A stretch of 22,346 nucleotides of DNA from Symsagittifera roscoffensis (taxonomy: Eukaryota > Xenacoelomorpha > Acoela > Convolutidae), in NCBI RefSeq assembly GCF_963678635.1, contig NW_026971681.1, positions 1 to 22,346 on the forward strand, read 5' to 3'. Position 1 is the stretch's first letter; each line of letters begins with the position of its first letter. Below, piece by piece: positions 9,010 to 17,742 of the stretch. Below the pieces are notes generated by a model. It did no database searches. It saw nothing but the letters and a program-made list of their open reading frames with translations, and had not been told where the DNA came from. The translations under genes and the position numbers were made by a program.

Positions 9010-10119
9010 TGGCACACGAGGTGGCGCTAGATACTCCACCCAGGCTGCGTCATGGAAGCAGTCCCTCCTGGCTCCCTGTTCCGCACTCCAGTCCAGCCGA
9101 TTGTGCCTGTGGTAGTTCCCTTCTGTATTCTTCTTATAGCTTGCGATCACGACATTCCTGACCGGCTGTTCCCTCCAAGTTGGGGGAAGCTCTGACCTTG
9201 TCGATCTTTCACGACTCTGCTGCTGCAATTTCTCGCCTAGCTCCTTCAGGCGCGATGAGGCGCCGCTCACCTGACTGCCACTCGAGGTCGAGGTTGGGGT
9301 ATATCCTGGTAACACCACATCCATCAGGGGACGTACAGGTTGTGTCTCTAGGTTGCGCAGGGAAGGCGTCACGTCATTCGGTATCCAGACCTCCAACCCT
9401 TCACTCATGTGTTCTCTGGCCTCGCGGTCAAGGTTGAACCGTCCTCTAGCCCTGGGAGCTTCATCCACCTCCATGCGCGACTCTGGCCTCGAGCTGGTCA
9501 CCACTCGTTCGTTTGACCTGGCTCCCTTCTGTGCGTCAAGCTCGCGTTGTCGCTGTTCTATCCTTTCCAACTCCGACTTCAATTGATCACGATTCGCGAC
9601 GTTCTCCCGCACCCTTAACTCCTGTTGATGCTCAGCTTTTTGTATCTCAAGCAACCTCAGAGCCTGGTCTCGCTCATTGACCGCCTGGTCCCTTTCCAGC
9701 TGAACCTTCTCCCGATCCAGATTTGCCTGATCCCGATCGAGGTTCGCCTTATTCCTTTCCTTCTGCGTCTTCTCGAGCTCTTTCTTTAGAACACCTAGAT
9801 CCGGATATGCCTCGGTCGTCTGTTGCATTCGTGACATCGATGGCACCCTACTCGAGCTCTGGCTGGTGGACCTTACTGTTGGCCTAGTCGGTAGTGGGAA
9901 TTCCCCTGCGCCATATTCGGTATTGTTATTCAGGCCAGGATTCCTTGCCAAGTCAAAACCCCTTACTCCTCCATCCACATTCCAAGACAACCATCTGGTC
10001 TGTTCTTGGTTCGATATTCCCTCGGTGGTGTAGCCGATCATTAAGACAGCCTCCGTTGCAGACTCCCTGCACTCACCCTGGTCCTCCAACTGGAGGATGG
10101 CATTCAGCATCACCGCCAT
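8704..10119 (-). CDS. Accessory protein: coiled coil plus N-terminal part of SGNH/GDSL hydrolase
   Basis: This 471-aa protein lies where env would be. Residues 1-105 have no recognised fold. Residues about 108-200 are a strong coiled coil with seven-residue repeats (NLDRDQA, NLDREKV, QLERDQA, VNERDQA). Residues 200-345 look disordered and rich in Arg, Ser and Pro. Residues about 371-460 begin an SGNH hydrolase: block I IIGDSL with nucleophile Ser381, block II FAGAAT with Gly402, and block III LMVGTND with Asn430. The chain then ends at a TGA (8706-8704), before the Asp/His block. The missing block lies at the start of the next ORF, one frame back. SGNH enzymes are esterases or lipases; an esterase domain is also known from some LINE elements. 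The start ATG at 10119 has a good Kozak context (A at -3, G at +4). No signal peptide or membrane segment is seen. Confidence 0.8.
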   Translation of the reverse strand: MAVMLNAILQLEDQGECRESATEAVLMIGYTTEGISNQEQTRWLSWNVDGGVRGFDLARNPGLNNNTEYGAGEFPLPTRPTVRSTSQSSSRVPSMSRMQQTTEAYPDLGVLKKELEKTQKERNKANLDRDQANLDREKVQLERDQAVNERDQALRLLEIQKAEHQQELRVRENVANRDQLKSELERIEQRQRELDAQKGARSNERVVTSSRPESRMEVDEAPRARGRFNLDREAREHMSEGLEVWIPNDVTPSLRNLETQPVRPLMDVVLPGYTPTSTSSGSQVSGASSRLKELGEKLQQQSRERSTRSELPPTWREQPVRNVVIASYKKNTEGNYHRHNRLDWSAEQGARRDCFHDAAWVEYLAPPRVPEGAVHLIIGDSLVRVLTQIRSHWQTGVLSFAGAATPQMLATLDMLGMTKVYTVTLMVGTNDVSRGEARKVTRLCDKMSCLLEELRIQMDPILLRYARSPTT

Positions 10120-10217
10120 TCTCTCGTAAAGTCCAAGTCCCTCAGGCGCCTGTATAGCTCATCAAGAGTGGGCTTCCTCAGGGCCGCGGGCACGGAGTTC
10201 CAGAATCGGTCTGCCAT
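10110..10217 (-). CDS. 35-aa ORF opening the 3' block
   Basis: The sense ATG at 10217-10215 sits in a good Kozak context (A at -3, G at +4) and is the first ATG after the acceptor-like site. The peptide begins MADRFWNSVPAAL and continues as a charged amphipathic helix up to a TGA at 10112-10110. The next ORF is in the -1 frame and stays open upstream of its own ATG as far as 10158, so the two frames overlap over 10158-10110. In that overlap the downstream frame also reads as plausible helix (EGLGLYER before its Met). I therefore suspect this peptide is the true N-terminus of the 471-aa protein, joined by a -1 shift. It could equally be a short upstream ORF that regulates translation. Confidence 0.4.
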   Translation of the reverse strand: MADRFWNSVPAALRKPTLDELYRRLRDLDFTREWR

Positions 10218-10258
10218 TCTTTGTAACTTCGGGATGTATGTAGGTAGATGTTAACCAG

Positions 10259-10312
10259 CTCAAGAATTACCTTACCAACTCAAGAATTACCTTACCAACT
10301 CAAGAATTACCT
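10259..10312. repeat. 20-bp tandem repeat, 2.7 copies
   Basis: The unit ctcaagaattaccttaccaa starts at 10259 and 10279, with a partial third copy (ctcaagaattacct) at 10299-10312. The copies are identical. Each opens with the CTCAAG hexamer that is in excess all over the element. It lies in the presumed 5' UTR of the 3' ORF block. Confidence 0.9.
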
Positions 10313-10434
10313 AGAACTGTTTTCTTGCAAGTACTTGCTGTAGATTCGGATTATCGCGTGTTCAATCAAGATTCTCTCTTTCTGTTACTCGCTTGAGTGT
10401 AGTTGGATTTTCAACTTTGTTTTTCAAACTTGAT

Positions 10435-10447
10435 CTGAAAACAGAAA
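10435..10447 (-). promoter_or_regulatory. Putative 3' splice acceptor
   Basis: The sense strand reads TTTCTGTTTTCAG, followed by A. This is a strong acceptor of the TTTTCAG type. The first ATG downstream of it on the sense strand is the one at 10217 that opens the small ORF of the 3' block. That suggests a spliced (or trans-spliced) RNA that delivers the 3' ORFs, as env RNAs are made in retroviruses. I could not pick out a matching donor. Confidence 0.45.
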
Positions 10448-10725
10448 GCTCATTAAAACTTAGCATGTCACGTTCCTAACCTAGAGACCCCCCTTCTACC
10501 CATATGGTTAAAATCTTATCATTCTCATATCACTTAAAGCAATTCGATTGGATTTTCCCTTAAGAACATGCAGATTCATTTTATGTTTTAGCACCATCAA
10601 TTCTTTCTTTTAAAATTCAATTGTCATGCCAATCACATCTTAAGATCCCTTTACCTGCGCCGCACCCCAGTACCTAACTCAAGACTCCTCCCTCACACCC
10701 GACCTAATACCTCCATGTACCCGAC

Positions 10726-13700
10726 TCAGGCGATGCTCAAGTAGTACTTCTTGTGAAGATGCACCATTATCTCTGTTTCTGCAAAGACCACATGTAGGAT
10801 AGCGTACAATTCCCTCGAGCTCAGTTTGCCCCTGTTTGGGTCGTACACCGGCATCGAGACCTCCACTATTCCTCTTTCAATCATGAAGTCACGTAGTCTT
10901 GTCAGTGCCAATATCACGTGTTCGGGATCAATTGTGTTTCTGTCGTTGACTCTCGTTACTAGGAAGCAGAGGTATTTGGCCGGGACTTGTGCCACTGACG
11001 GTGGAAGCGCTGCTATGCCTCCCAGTCCTGGCCTCTGTCTGAACAGAAACTCTATGTTCTGGTACTCTCTTTTGAAGTCAGCCTCCAATCTTGATTTGAA
11101 ACTCATGTCCGCCGTGATGCAGATCGCGCTGGTCCTGTTTGACAGGATGAAGTCGCTATCCGTTATCATGATGTTCTCTGAGTATTCATTGGGTATTTCG
11201 AATTTCGTTTTGAAATTCCTTCCTATGGTAGGCTCTGGTTCTTCTTCCTCCAGTTCCAATCCGCTTGTTTCCCTCACTTCCTTGAGCTTCTTTATCATCA
11301 AATTTTCGGTGTGGGTAAGTCCTACCCCCACTCCCCGGACAAAAATATTTATCGACGTCCCCGTCGATGTAGTCGGGTCTGAATTGTCCTTGGGGATGTC
11401 CAGTGGCCTGTCTGTTGCTGTCCATCCGAAAAGAGGGTCCTCTGTCTTCATGTAATTTGCTGCTGATACATCGATTTGCTGAATGCTTTGTCCTTCGCGG
11501 CTCTCGTCTTTGACATCACGCATCCACTCTAGAATCCTCAAGTTCGTGTTCTCCCTCCTTTCTATTTCACTCTGCTCGAGATCCGTCTCCAATTCTGGCG
11601 TCGAGTAATCATCCTGCGGATAATGTCCACCATCGTCAATGACCTGCCATTCCTCTTCGGCTTCCAGTTCGCCTGCGCTTAGTAGTTCATCGCCCAACTT
11701 GTCTGGCTGTATCTTATCGATCAAGAAGTCATCCCCGTACCTATTGTACCTCATACCTGTTCGTTTACGATTGCCAGTCCTGGTTTCCGGTGGTGTTGGT
11801 CGATCCGGCTCCATCCACTTCGGTACCTCGTTTTGCTCTGGGTCGTTCCAGTCTTCTTCTACAAATGAACCTGCATCCGACTCCACTTCTATCTTTTCGT
11901 TGTCGTCCAAACTCAAGTTCTCATTACCATCATTTTTCTCTCTAGTGCCTTTCTCATTCACTTCGCACGCTGGTTCCACCACCAGGTACTCAAGACCTTC
12001 CATGTCTTTTGGTAGGCACCAGTCCTCCGGGGACGGGACGTGAGGCTTCAGATTTTCGTAATGTGCTGCTCGCCCTGTACTCAAGCGATAGAACCGTCCT
12101 TGTTGATGTACTTCCGTAATCATGAACGGTCCTCTCCATTTCTTGAGTAGTTTCTTTGTTCCCTTGGGCGGTATGACATTTTGGAAGACCCACACGTATT
12201 GGCCCACTTCGTATGGCTTTGCTCTTAGTATCTTTTCGTCATATTTCTTGCGTTGCCTCATTTGCGCTTGCGCCGTGTTTCTCCGACATAGCTCGTTAAG
12301 CTCTTGTTGTCTTTTGATCGCTTCCTTCACGTATGCTTGAGGTGACGTCCTCTTCCCCTCGTATTCCGGGTAGAAGAATGTTATAGGCATTGCCCTTTCC
12401 CTGCCTGTCAACATCATGAAAGGACTGATACCCGTCGTCGAGTGCTGAGTACTATTATAGGCTCCTACTACCTGTGGCAGGTATTTGTCCCAGTCCGTCA
12501 TGTATCTTGAGCAGTACACCCTGAGCATGTTGACCAGTGTCCTGTTCTGTCTCTCTACCAACCCATTGGTCTGTGGATGATAGGTCGTCGAGTGTGCTTG
12601 AGCAATGTGTGATCTCTTCATCAATTCTTTTGTCAAGTCCCCCACAAAAGCCTTGCCGTTGTCCGACTGGAAAGTCATTGGACAACCATACCGCGATATC
12701 CAATGCGTTATCAGGTGATCACATGTCTCCTCTGCTGAGGCTGTCTGGCACGGAACCGCTTCCGCCAACTTGGTGAAGTGATCTATTATAACTAGTATTT
12801 GGTTATAACCCGACTCCGTCATGCAGATTTTCTGATGGTCTATCTGCACCACTTCATTGAATTCCGAACTTTCGACAGACTTGAGGGGAAACTTCATCTT
12901 CCTTGGGTCTTTTACTTGAAGGCATGCTAGGCAGGCATTCACCCATCTCTCGCAAGCTTTTCTCATTCCCGGCCAGTCGAACCTGTGAAGTATCCTTTGT
13001 TGTACTTTATCTATCCCCTGGTGGCCCATCTGGTCGTGTGATCTGAAAAGCACCTCCGTTTGGTACAATTGTGGTAGTATGATGAGGTTGTGTTTGTGTA
13101 ATATTTTTTCCTCATCTCTTCTCTTGCACGCTACCACCCCTTCAGCTGTGTGATAAAGTAAGTCTCTCTTTTCTTTGTAGAACTGGCTCAAGATCTTGTA
13201 GCTGTCTTCCTCAAGTTCCCCCTTCTCCTTGACTCCCGAATGGATCCATTTGGAGAGGTTACTTGTCATTTTGTCATTCTTCTGGGCCCTTATTAGGTCA
13301 GACAGCCTGTATATCGCCTTAACGTGCTCCTTTAGCGCCATGATCTGTCCATTCATCTCACCAGGGTTGTGGATGTCATCGCTCAGTTTCACACATATCA
13401 TCCTTTTCACGATTTTCATATCGTCTTCTGGTACCATATTCGTTCTGACGTTTGAGTTGCACGATAGTTCCCTTAGTGGTTTTCTTGAAACTGCTATTTT
13501 CTCGAGCTCTTCACCACCTCGTACCTCTTGTATTTCCAGATTGTACGTCCCTGAAGATGGATCCGTCTGTAATTCCCTGTCGTGCTGTCTTATCTTCTCT
13601 TCCGCCAGTATCATGCATAGACTGTCTTGGTCTTCGCTGCTCTCATCCGAGTCTTCATCCCATTCTTCACGCTCCCCGGACAATTTCCCTTCTCCGGTTT

Positions 13701-16700
13701 CGTCTTCTTCCATGAATCTGGACCACTCCCCGGACTCTTGATCTAGTCCCAGGTGTTCAACTTTTTCTCTGAATGTTACTTTCTTATCCCTGACTTTTGT
13801 CTGCTCCAGAATTTTTTCGGGGATTTTTTCAACTAGTGATCGCACAACTTCCTTGCTATCAGTGATGCTTCCTTTTGAGACGTCAGTATTGTTCACTGTT
13901 TCTTCGCTCCGAAGTATGGTTAGTTCCGGTGCCTCCTGACCTTTCCCTTGGATCACGGGCTTGTCATCTGATAGTTTCTCAAGCAACCTCCTTAAGTCTT
14001 CATCTATTCGGACCGTTCCCTCCTCTACCTGGATGAGATCATAACCTTTTGCCTTGAGTGTTTCCCTCACGATCTTGGACTTGAGCATTATTCCTATCGG
14101 AATCCCTCTGCTTTTCTTCAAGATGGTCTTTTCAAGAGGCTCTTTCGGCAATTCGGGATGATCTTCAATCGGTTTGCCTGATTTGTCCAGCCATCTCGTG
14201 AGTGGAAGACTGTCGTACGTTTCTTTGTCCATAAAGGAGAAGCCGTCTTTGATCTCAGGTCTGTCCGCCTCTCTTTGTTCTTGCCTCTCGTAGAACTCCG
14301 TCTTCTTACTCAAGCTGTCAGCATTTTGATGTTTATCTCGTGTTCTGTGCTCAATTATCATGTTGTATCCATCCAAGCGAACTATCCACCTCCCAATATA
14401 GCTCTGGTCCATTGAGTACGTTTTCAGCCAGCTTAGTGCTCGGTTGTCGACTCGCAGCTTGAAGGGCTCACTGCCTAAGTATGCTCTGTATTTTTCGACA
14501 AAGGTGACCACCGCGAACATCTCTGCTTTCGGTGCTCCGTACTTCATTTCTGTGTCACTTAGGACCTTGCTCCCGTATGCTATTGGTCTCAAGACTGTCT
14601 TCCCATTCCATTCTTGTTCTTGATGGAGAATCCCAGAAATAGCGACTACTGACGCATCCGTGTCTAGCACGTACATCCCCTTCTCAGTCGGCATACCCAG
14701 TACTGGTGCCTCACACAGCTCTTTCTTTATTCTCTGGAATGACTCTTCTGCCGCGTTGTTCCACGTGAACTTCTTGCCCTTATGTCTCATTAATTGTTGC
14801 ATCGGGTATACCTTGTCCGCATAGCCCTTGATGAATTCTCTATAATAGTTGGCGAAACCCAGGAAGCTCAACAGCTGGTGTTCCGTCTTCGGTGATTTCC
14901 AGGTTAGGACTGCTTCCACGGCGTCTGGGTCAGGTCTGATACCGTGTTTATCTACCATCCTGCCCAAGTATTTAATCGAGTCCTTGAGTATCTCGCACTT
15001 CGATGGTTTACACTTCAGCCCCGATCTTTTCATGCACGCGAACACCTCGTCAAGCCTCTCGATGTGGTCTTCTAGTGTTGGCGTTGCTATTACCACGTCG
15101 TCCACGTAGCACATTACCAGGTTGCCGTACTTCTTCGTCACGCCTATCAACGCGTGTGCCATCAGCCGCTGAAACGTGGCTGTTGCATTGCAGAGTCCAA
15201 ACGGCATCCGTTTCCATTGAAACAGACCCAACTCGCAGGCGAACCCTGTCTTGTCCCTGTCTTGCTTCCTTAATGGTACCTGCCAAAAGGCCGAGCCTAA
15301 ATCAAGAGTCGTAAAAAATTTCGCATCACCTAACTTCGAGAGGCTCTCATCAATTCTAGGTATGGGATAGGCATCCTTCACCGTGACGGAGTTCAGGTAT
15401 CGAAAGTCACAACAAAACCTTAACTGGTCGCCTTTCTTTTTGGCCATCACTACTCCACACGCCCACGGTGACTTGGATGGTTCTATCATGTCATACTCTA
15501 GTAACGTTTCGATTTCTTTTCTACACGCGTCCGATTTGTGTGGGGTCATGCGCCTCGCCCCCTCCCTGTGTGGTACCGCGTTTTCCTCAAGTTCTATTTC
15601 ATGTTCAACAAAATTACAACACCCGATATCCGCCTTATGCCTTGAAAAAACCTCCTCGTTCCGCTCTAGTACGTCCTTGATAGCTTCGAGCTGTTCATCT
15701 TTCAGTTTGCCCCTTAAATGTTCAATCTCCGGCAGAACCGGTTTATCAGTTTGCATTTCATCTGGTGTGGGTCGCTCTGGAAAGTTCGAACAGCTCGAAA
15801 GCCCATCGTCCGTTTCTGACTTAAGTGATTTGATAAGACCTGAAGAATCTTTTATTCTCTGCAATCGTCTCAAGATACAAATTTTGTCCCTGTGGTTGGG
15901 ACAATCAACAACTTCATTTTGTTTTGAGTTTTCAATTGTTTCATATCGAGTTTTAACCGGTAAAGCATATCCCAGCTTCCTCCCTCTCTGTATCGTGATC
16001 GGTATATCAAGGGTATTCAACAAGACACTGACGCAGAGGCCGCTCTTCGTTATCGAAAATGATCTTCCTAAAACAGCAGCGCTTTGACTATTAGGATTTG
16101 GAACTATACACACTTGCTTGTTGTCACTTAGTTCATTATAATTTTTCATCCTCAAGCTTACGATTGCCGCTTCATTAGCTTTTAACCTCACTCTCCTACT
16201 CAAGAATACCGGTGCTTTGTTCTCATTTGCCATTATTAAATTTACCGGTTTGATTGCGTACCTCCTATCCGGGTTCCGTATCCTGAACATTGCATTATTT
16301 AGATCTATCGTTACGTCGAAATTCCTGATGAAGTCTCTGCCCAAAATGAATTGGTCAGATTCATCTAGGTTTTCTACCACGATGAAGCTCATCCACAGGT
16401 TACGTTCCCCCAAATTGAGGGCTATTATCGGCGTCCTGCCCAACACCCGAAGGGCCCCTTTGTTTGCAGCTGACAGCCGTATTCTCGAGTCTATCAAGTC
16501 ACCTTTGTCAAAGCCCATCTTTTCCCATGTTTCGATTGGTATGACGCTCAAGACTGCTCCCGTGTCAAGTAATCCACGTAACTGAGTCTTTTTGCCATAT
16601 ATGTCTAGCACGTGCCCTGTCACGTCTGCTTCCGTCCCGATGTGCATTGCATCTTCTTCAAGCATAGCACAGTGTCCAATCGATCTTACTTTCAATTCCT

Positions 16701-17661
16701 CTTTCCCTACATAGATTTGTCCAATTAGGTCTTCGTCGCATGTTATCATCGTCTTGGTATAGATGTTGATTCCATCTATATTTAGCATGACCTCGTTTGG
16801 ACCATAAGCTTCAGTGTACCTATTATCAACACGTACCGACTTGCTGCCCCCTCTCGTGAGTAGTGCCCTGAGCGCTCTGGAAGTCGTTTGTGGACTTATT
16901 CCACTCAAGTAGTCTGCATACACGTCAATGTGCATTATCGTCTGGTCGCTCGGCTCGCTCAAGTTTCTGGTTACCTCGTGTCCGCCCACTGTGATTATCG
17001 ACATTATTCTTGCTCCGATTTTCGATATTCCAAAAGGTTTACCTGTCACCATTTTCACGGTGTTACAATTCCCGGTCTTCATTGAGCCCGTTCTAGCCTC
17101 TGGTATGGAGTTCGATCCGGTTAATGCTTCGTTAAAATTCTGTCTTTCGATCTCCAACTTTAGTCGTTGCTCTATTTCTTTCGCAGCCAGATCTTGTTTC
17201 ACTTTGGCAATTGCTTCTGTCGCCGCTTTCTCATAATTTATCTCTAGAGAGCTTCCGGCCGCGGACTCTAACGCACCGCTAACATGTGTAACAGCTTTCA
17301 CTGTCTTCGTCGGCAATTCGGTGTTTGGTGCCCCCAAGTTCCTAGATTCAAACTCGTTTTGCCTGTTCCGCTGATTCTGCACCGCCGCTAATGCCAACTT
17401 ATGTTTGGGGTGATTCTGGTCCTTGACCGCTTCCCAGAACAAGGGACAATCCATTCTGAAGTGCCCCTCCTGGTTACAGAAGAAGCATCTGGCGCCTATC
17501 TTGATGATTAAGCCATTATAGTACTCGTGTTCCTCCATCTGGCTCATATCCTCTTCATCCGGTGCATAACCTAGGCTCTTCATGCCTTGTTTGTACGTTG
17601 TGCAGTCAGCCACATGATGATCCGCTGACCCGCAGTTCGCGCATGATCTGCGCTTGTCCAT
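10726..17661 (-). CDS. pol: Pol polyprotein with C-terminal macro domain
   Basis: This 2311-aa polyprotein provides reverse transcription and integration. Two CX2CX4HX4C knuckles sit at residues 7-20 and 59-72. The aspartic protease has DTG at 366-368 and ILGRDF at about 439-444. RT spans about 700-900, with LDLGSAF (Asp787) and YVDD (852-855). RNase H spans about 995-1120, with Asp1000/Asp1002, Glu1047, Asp1072 and HQNAD at 1111-1115. A long charged spacer (1120-1500) follows. Integrase has an HHCC zinc site (H1542, H1547, C1577, C1580), a DD35E triad (D1608, D1667, E1703) and a GPF module at 1844-1846. Residues 1875-2165 are acidic and low complexity. Residues about 2170-2308 resemble a TARG1/Poa1-type macro domain. 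No stop or frameshift interrupts the ORF. It is much longer than usual gypsy Pol (about 1000-1300 aa). Expression would need a -1 shift from gag; the Met at 17661 is simply the first in frame. Confidence 0.95.
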   Translation of the reverse strand: MDKRRSCANCGSADHHVADCTTYKQGMKSLGYAPDEEDMSQMEEHEYYNGLIIKIGARCFFCNQEGHFRMDCPLFWEAVKDQNHPKHKLALAAVQNQRNRQNEFESRNLGAPNTELPTKTVKAVTHVSGALESAAGSSLEINYEKAATEAIAKVKQDLAAKEIEQRLKLEIERQNFNEALTGSNSIPEARTGSMKTGNCNTVKMVTGKPFGISKIGARIMSIITVGGHEVTRNLSEPSDQTIMHIDVYADYLSGISPQTTSRALRALLTRGGSKSVRVDNRYTEAYGPNEVMLNIDGINIYTKTMITCDEDLIGQIYVGKEELKVRSIGHCAMLEEDAMHIGTEADVTGHVLDIYGKKTQLRGLLDTGAVLSVIPIETWEKMGFDKGDLIDSRIRLSAANKGALRVLGRTPIIALNLGERNLWMSFIVVENLDESDQFILGRDFIRNFDVTIDLNNAMFRIRNPDRRYAIKPVNLIMANENKAPVFLSRRVRLKANEAAIVSLRMKNYNELSDNKQVCIVPNPNSQSAAVLGRSFSITKSGLCVSVLLNTLDIPITIQRGRKLGYALPVKTRYETIENSKQNEVVDCPNHRDKICILRRLQRIKDSSGLIKSLKSETDDGLSSCSNFPERPTPDEMQTDKPVLPEIEHLRGKLKDEQLEAIKDVLERNEEVFSRHKADIGCCNFVEHEIELEENAVPHREGARRMTPHKSDACRKEIETLLEYDMIEPSKSPWACGVVMAKKKGDQLRFCCDFRYLNSVTVKDAYPIPRIDESLSKLGDAKFFTTLDLGSAFWQVPLRKQDRDKTGFACELGLFQWKRMPFGLCNATATFQRLMAHALIGVTKKYGNLVMCYVDDVVIATPTLEDHIERLDEVFACMKRSGLKCKPSKCEILKDSIKYLGRMVDKHGIRPDPDAVEAVLTWKSPKTEHQLLSFLGFANYYREFIKGYADKVYPMQQLMRHKGKKFTWNNAAEESFQRIKKELCEAPVLGMPTEKGMYVLDTDASVVAISGILHQEQEWNGKTVLRPIAYGSKVLSDTEMKYGAPKAEMFAVVTFVEKYRAYLGSEPFKLRVDNRALSWLKTYSMDQSYIGRWIVRLDGYNMIIEHRTRDKHQNADSLSKKTEFYERQEQREADRPEIKDGFSFMDKETYDSLPLTRWLDKSGKPIEDHPELPKEPLEKTILKKSRGIPIGIMLKSKIVRETLKAKGYDLIQVEEGTVRIDEDLRRLLEKLSDDKPVIQGKGQEAPELTILRSEETVNNTDVSKGSITDSKEVVRSLVEKIPEKILEQTKVRDKKVTFREKVEHLGLDQESGEWSRFMEEDETGEGKLSGEREEWDEDSDESSEDQDSLCMILAEEKIRQHDRELQTDPSSGTYNLEIQEVRGGEELEKIAVSRKPLRELSCNSNVRTNMVPEDDMKIVKRMICVKLSDDIHNPGEMNGQIMALKEHVKAIYRLSDLIRAQKNDKMTSNLSKWIHSGVKEKGELEEDSYKILSQFYKEKRDLLYHTAEGVVACKRRDEEKILHKHNLIILPQLYQTEVLFRSHDQMGHQGIDKVQQRILHRFDWPGMRKACERWVNACLACLQVKDPRKMKFPLKSVESSEFNEVVQIDHQKICMTESGYNQILVIIDHFTKLAEAVPCQTASAEETCDHLITHWISRYGCPMTFQSDNGKAFVGDLTKELMKRSHIAQAHSTTYHPQTNGLVERQNRTLVNMLRVYCSRYMTDWDKYLPQVVGAYNSTQHSTTGISPFMMLTGRERAMPITFFYPEYEGKRTSPQAYVKEAIKRQQELNELCRRNTAQAQMRQRKKYDEKILRAKPYEVGQYVWVFQNVIPPKGTKKLLKKWRGPFMITEVHQQGRFYRLSTGRAAHYENLKPHVPSPEDWCLPKDMEGLEYLVVEPACEVNEKGTREKNDGNENLSLDDNEKIEVESDAGSFVEEDWNDPEQNEVPKWMEPDRPTPPETRTGNRKRTGMRYNRYGDDFLIDKIQPDKLGDELLSAGELEAEEEWQVIDDGGHYPQDDYSTPELETDLEQSEIERRENTNLRILEWMRDVKDESREGQSIQQIDVSAANYMKTEDPLFGWTATDRPLDIPKDNSDPTTSTGTSINIFVRGVGVGLTHTENLMIKKLKEVRETSGLELEEEEPEPTIGRNFKTKFEIPNEYSENIMITDSDFILSNRTSAICITADMSFKSRLEADFKREYQNIEFLFRQRPGLGGIAALPPSVAQVPAKYLCFLVTRVNDRNTIDPEHVILALTRLRDFMIERGIVEVSMPVYDPNRGKLSSRELYAILHVVFAETEIMVHLHKKYYLSIA
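10729..11154 (-). other. Macro-like domain at Pol C-terminus (TARG1/Poa1 type)
   Basis: Pol residues about 2170-2308 follow the layout of the human OARD1/TARG1 macro domain. An N-terminal strand leads to AICITADMSFKSRLEADFK. Then come GIAALPPSVA, YLCFLVTRVNDR, the helix LALTRLRDFMIERGI, the strand VEVSMPVYDPNRG, and a final helix and strand (ELYAILHVVFAETEIMVHL). Macro domains of this family bind or remove ADP-ribose. Here the glycine-rich loop (GAGIA in TARG1) is replaced by SRLEA, and the loop carrying the TARG1 catalytic Asp reads PNRGK with no aligned Asp, so enzymatic activity is doubtful. The assignment is from pattern memory, not a search. Confidence 0.65.
13162..14301 (-). other. Long spacer between RNase H and integrase
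   Basis: Pol residues about 1121-1500 separate the RNase H from the integrase zinc site; in ordinary gypsy elements this gap is short. The spacer is highly charged, with a markedly acidic stretch at about 1318-1346. I recognise no fold in it. It might be a tether, a cleavage-site region, or a host-factor-binding segment. Confidence 0.6.
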
Positions 17662-17742
17662 ATCATCTCTAGGTTTGTACCATGATGACCTCTGGGGTTG
17701 GCTTCCCCTTGCGTGTTCCTGTTTTCGGAATATGAGTACTTC
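17580..17742 (-). other. gag-pol overlap, -1 frame relation
   Basis: The pol frame is open from just after a stop at 17745-17743, while gag ends at 17580. Any ribosomal frameshift therefore has to occur within these 163 nt, and the required shift is -1. I looked for an in-phase X XXY YYZ slippery heptamer and found none; the nearest is the A run in GAA AAC at about 17728-17723. The first in-frame Met of pol is at 17661. Confidence 0.7.

Larger units (their letters stand above)
10218..10725 (-). other. Gap between pol and the 3' ORF block
   Basis: About 0.5 kb with no credible gene. In sense order it holds the end of pol, CTTGAG hexamers, a purine tract at about 10495-10486, an AT-rich part, a splice-acceptor-like site at 10447-10435 and a 20-bp tandem repeat. 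It then reaches the first ATG (10217). It reads like an intron end plus a 5' UTR for a subgenomic RNA. Confidence 0.5.

Noticed and set aside
1349-10119. Envelope gene in the usual env position
   Set aside because: No signal peptide, no furin-type site, fusion peptide or C-terminal anchor was seen. SGNH motifs are present instead.
17580-17742. Canonical -1 slippery heptamer at gag-pol
   Set aside because: Reading the overlap codon by codon in the gag frame gave no X XXY YYZ match, so I do not claim a specific site.
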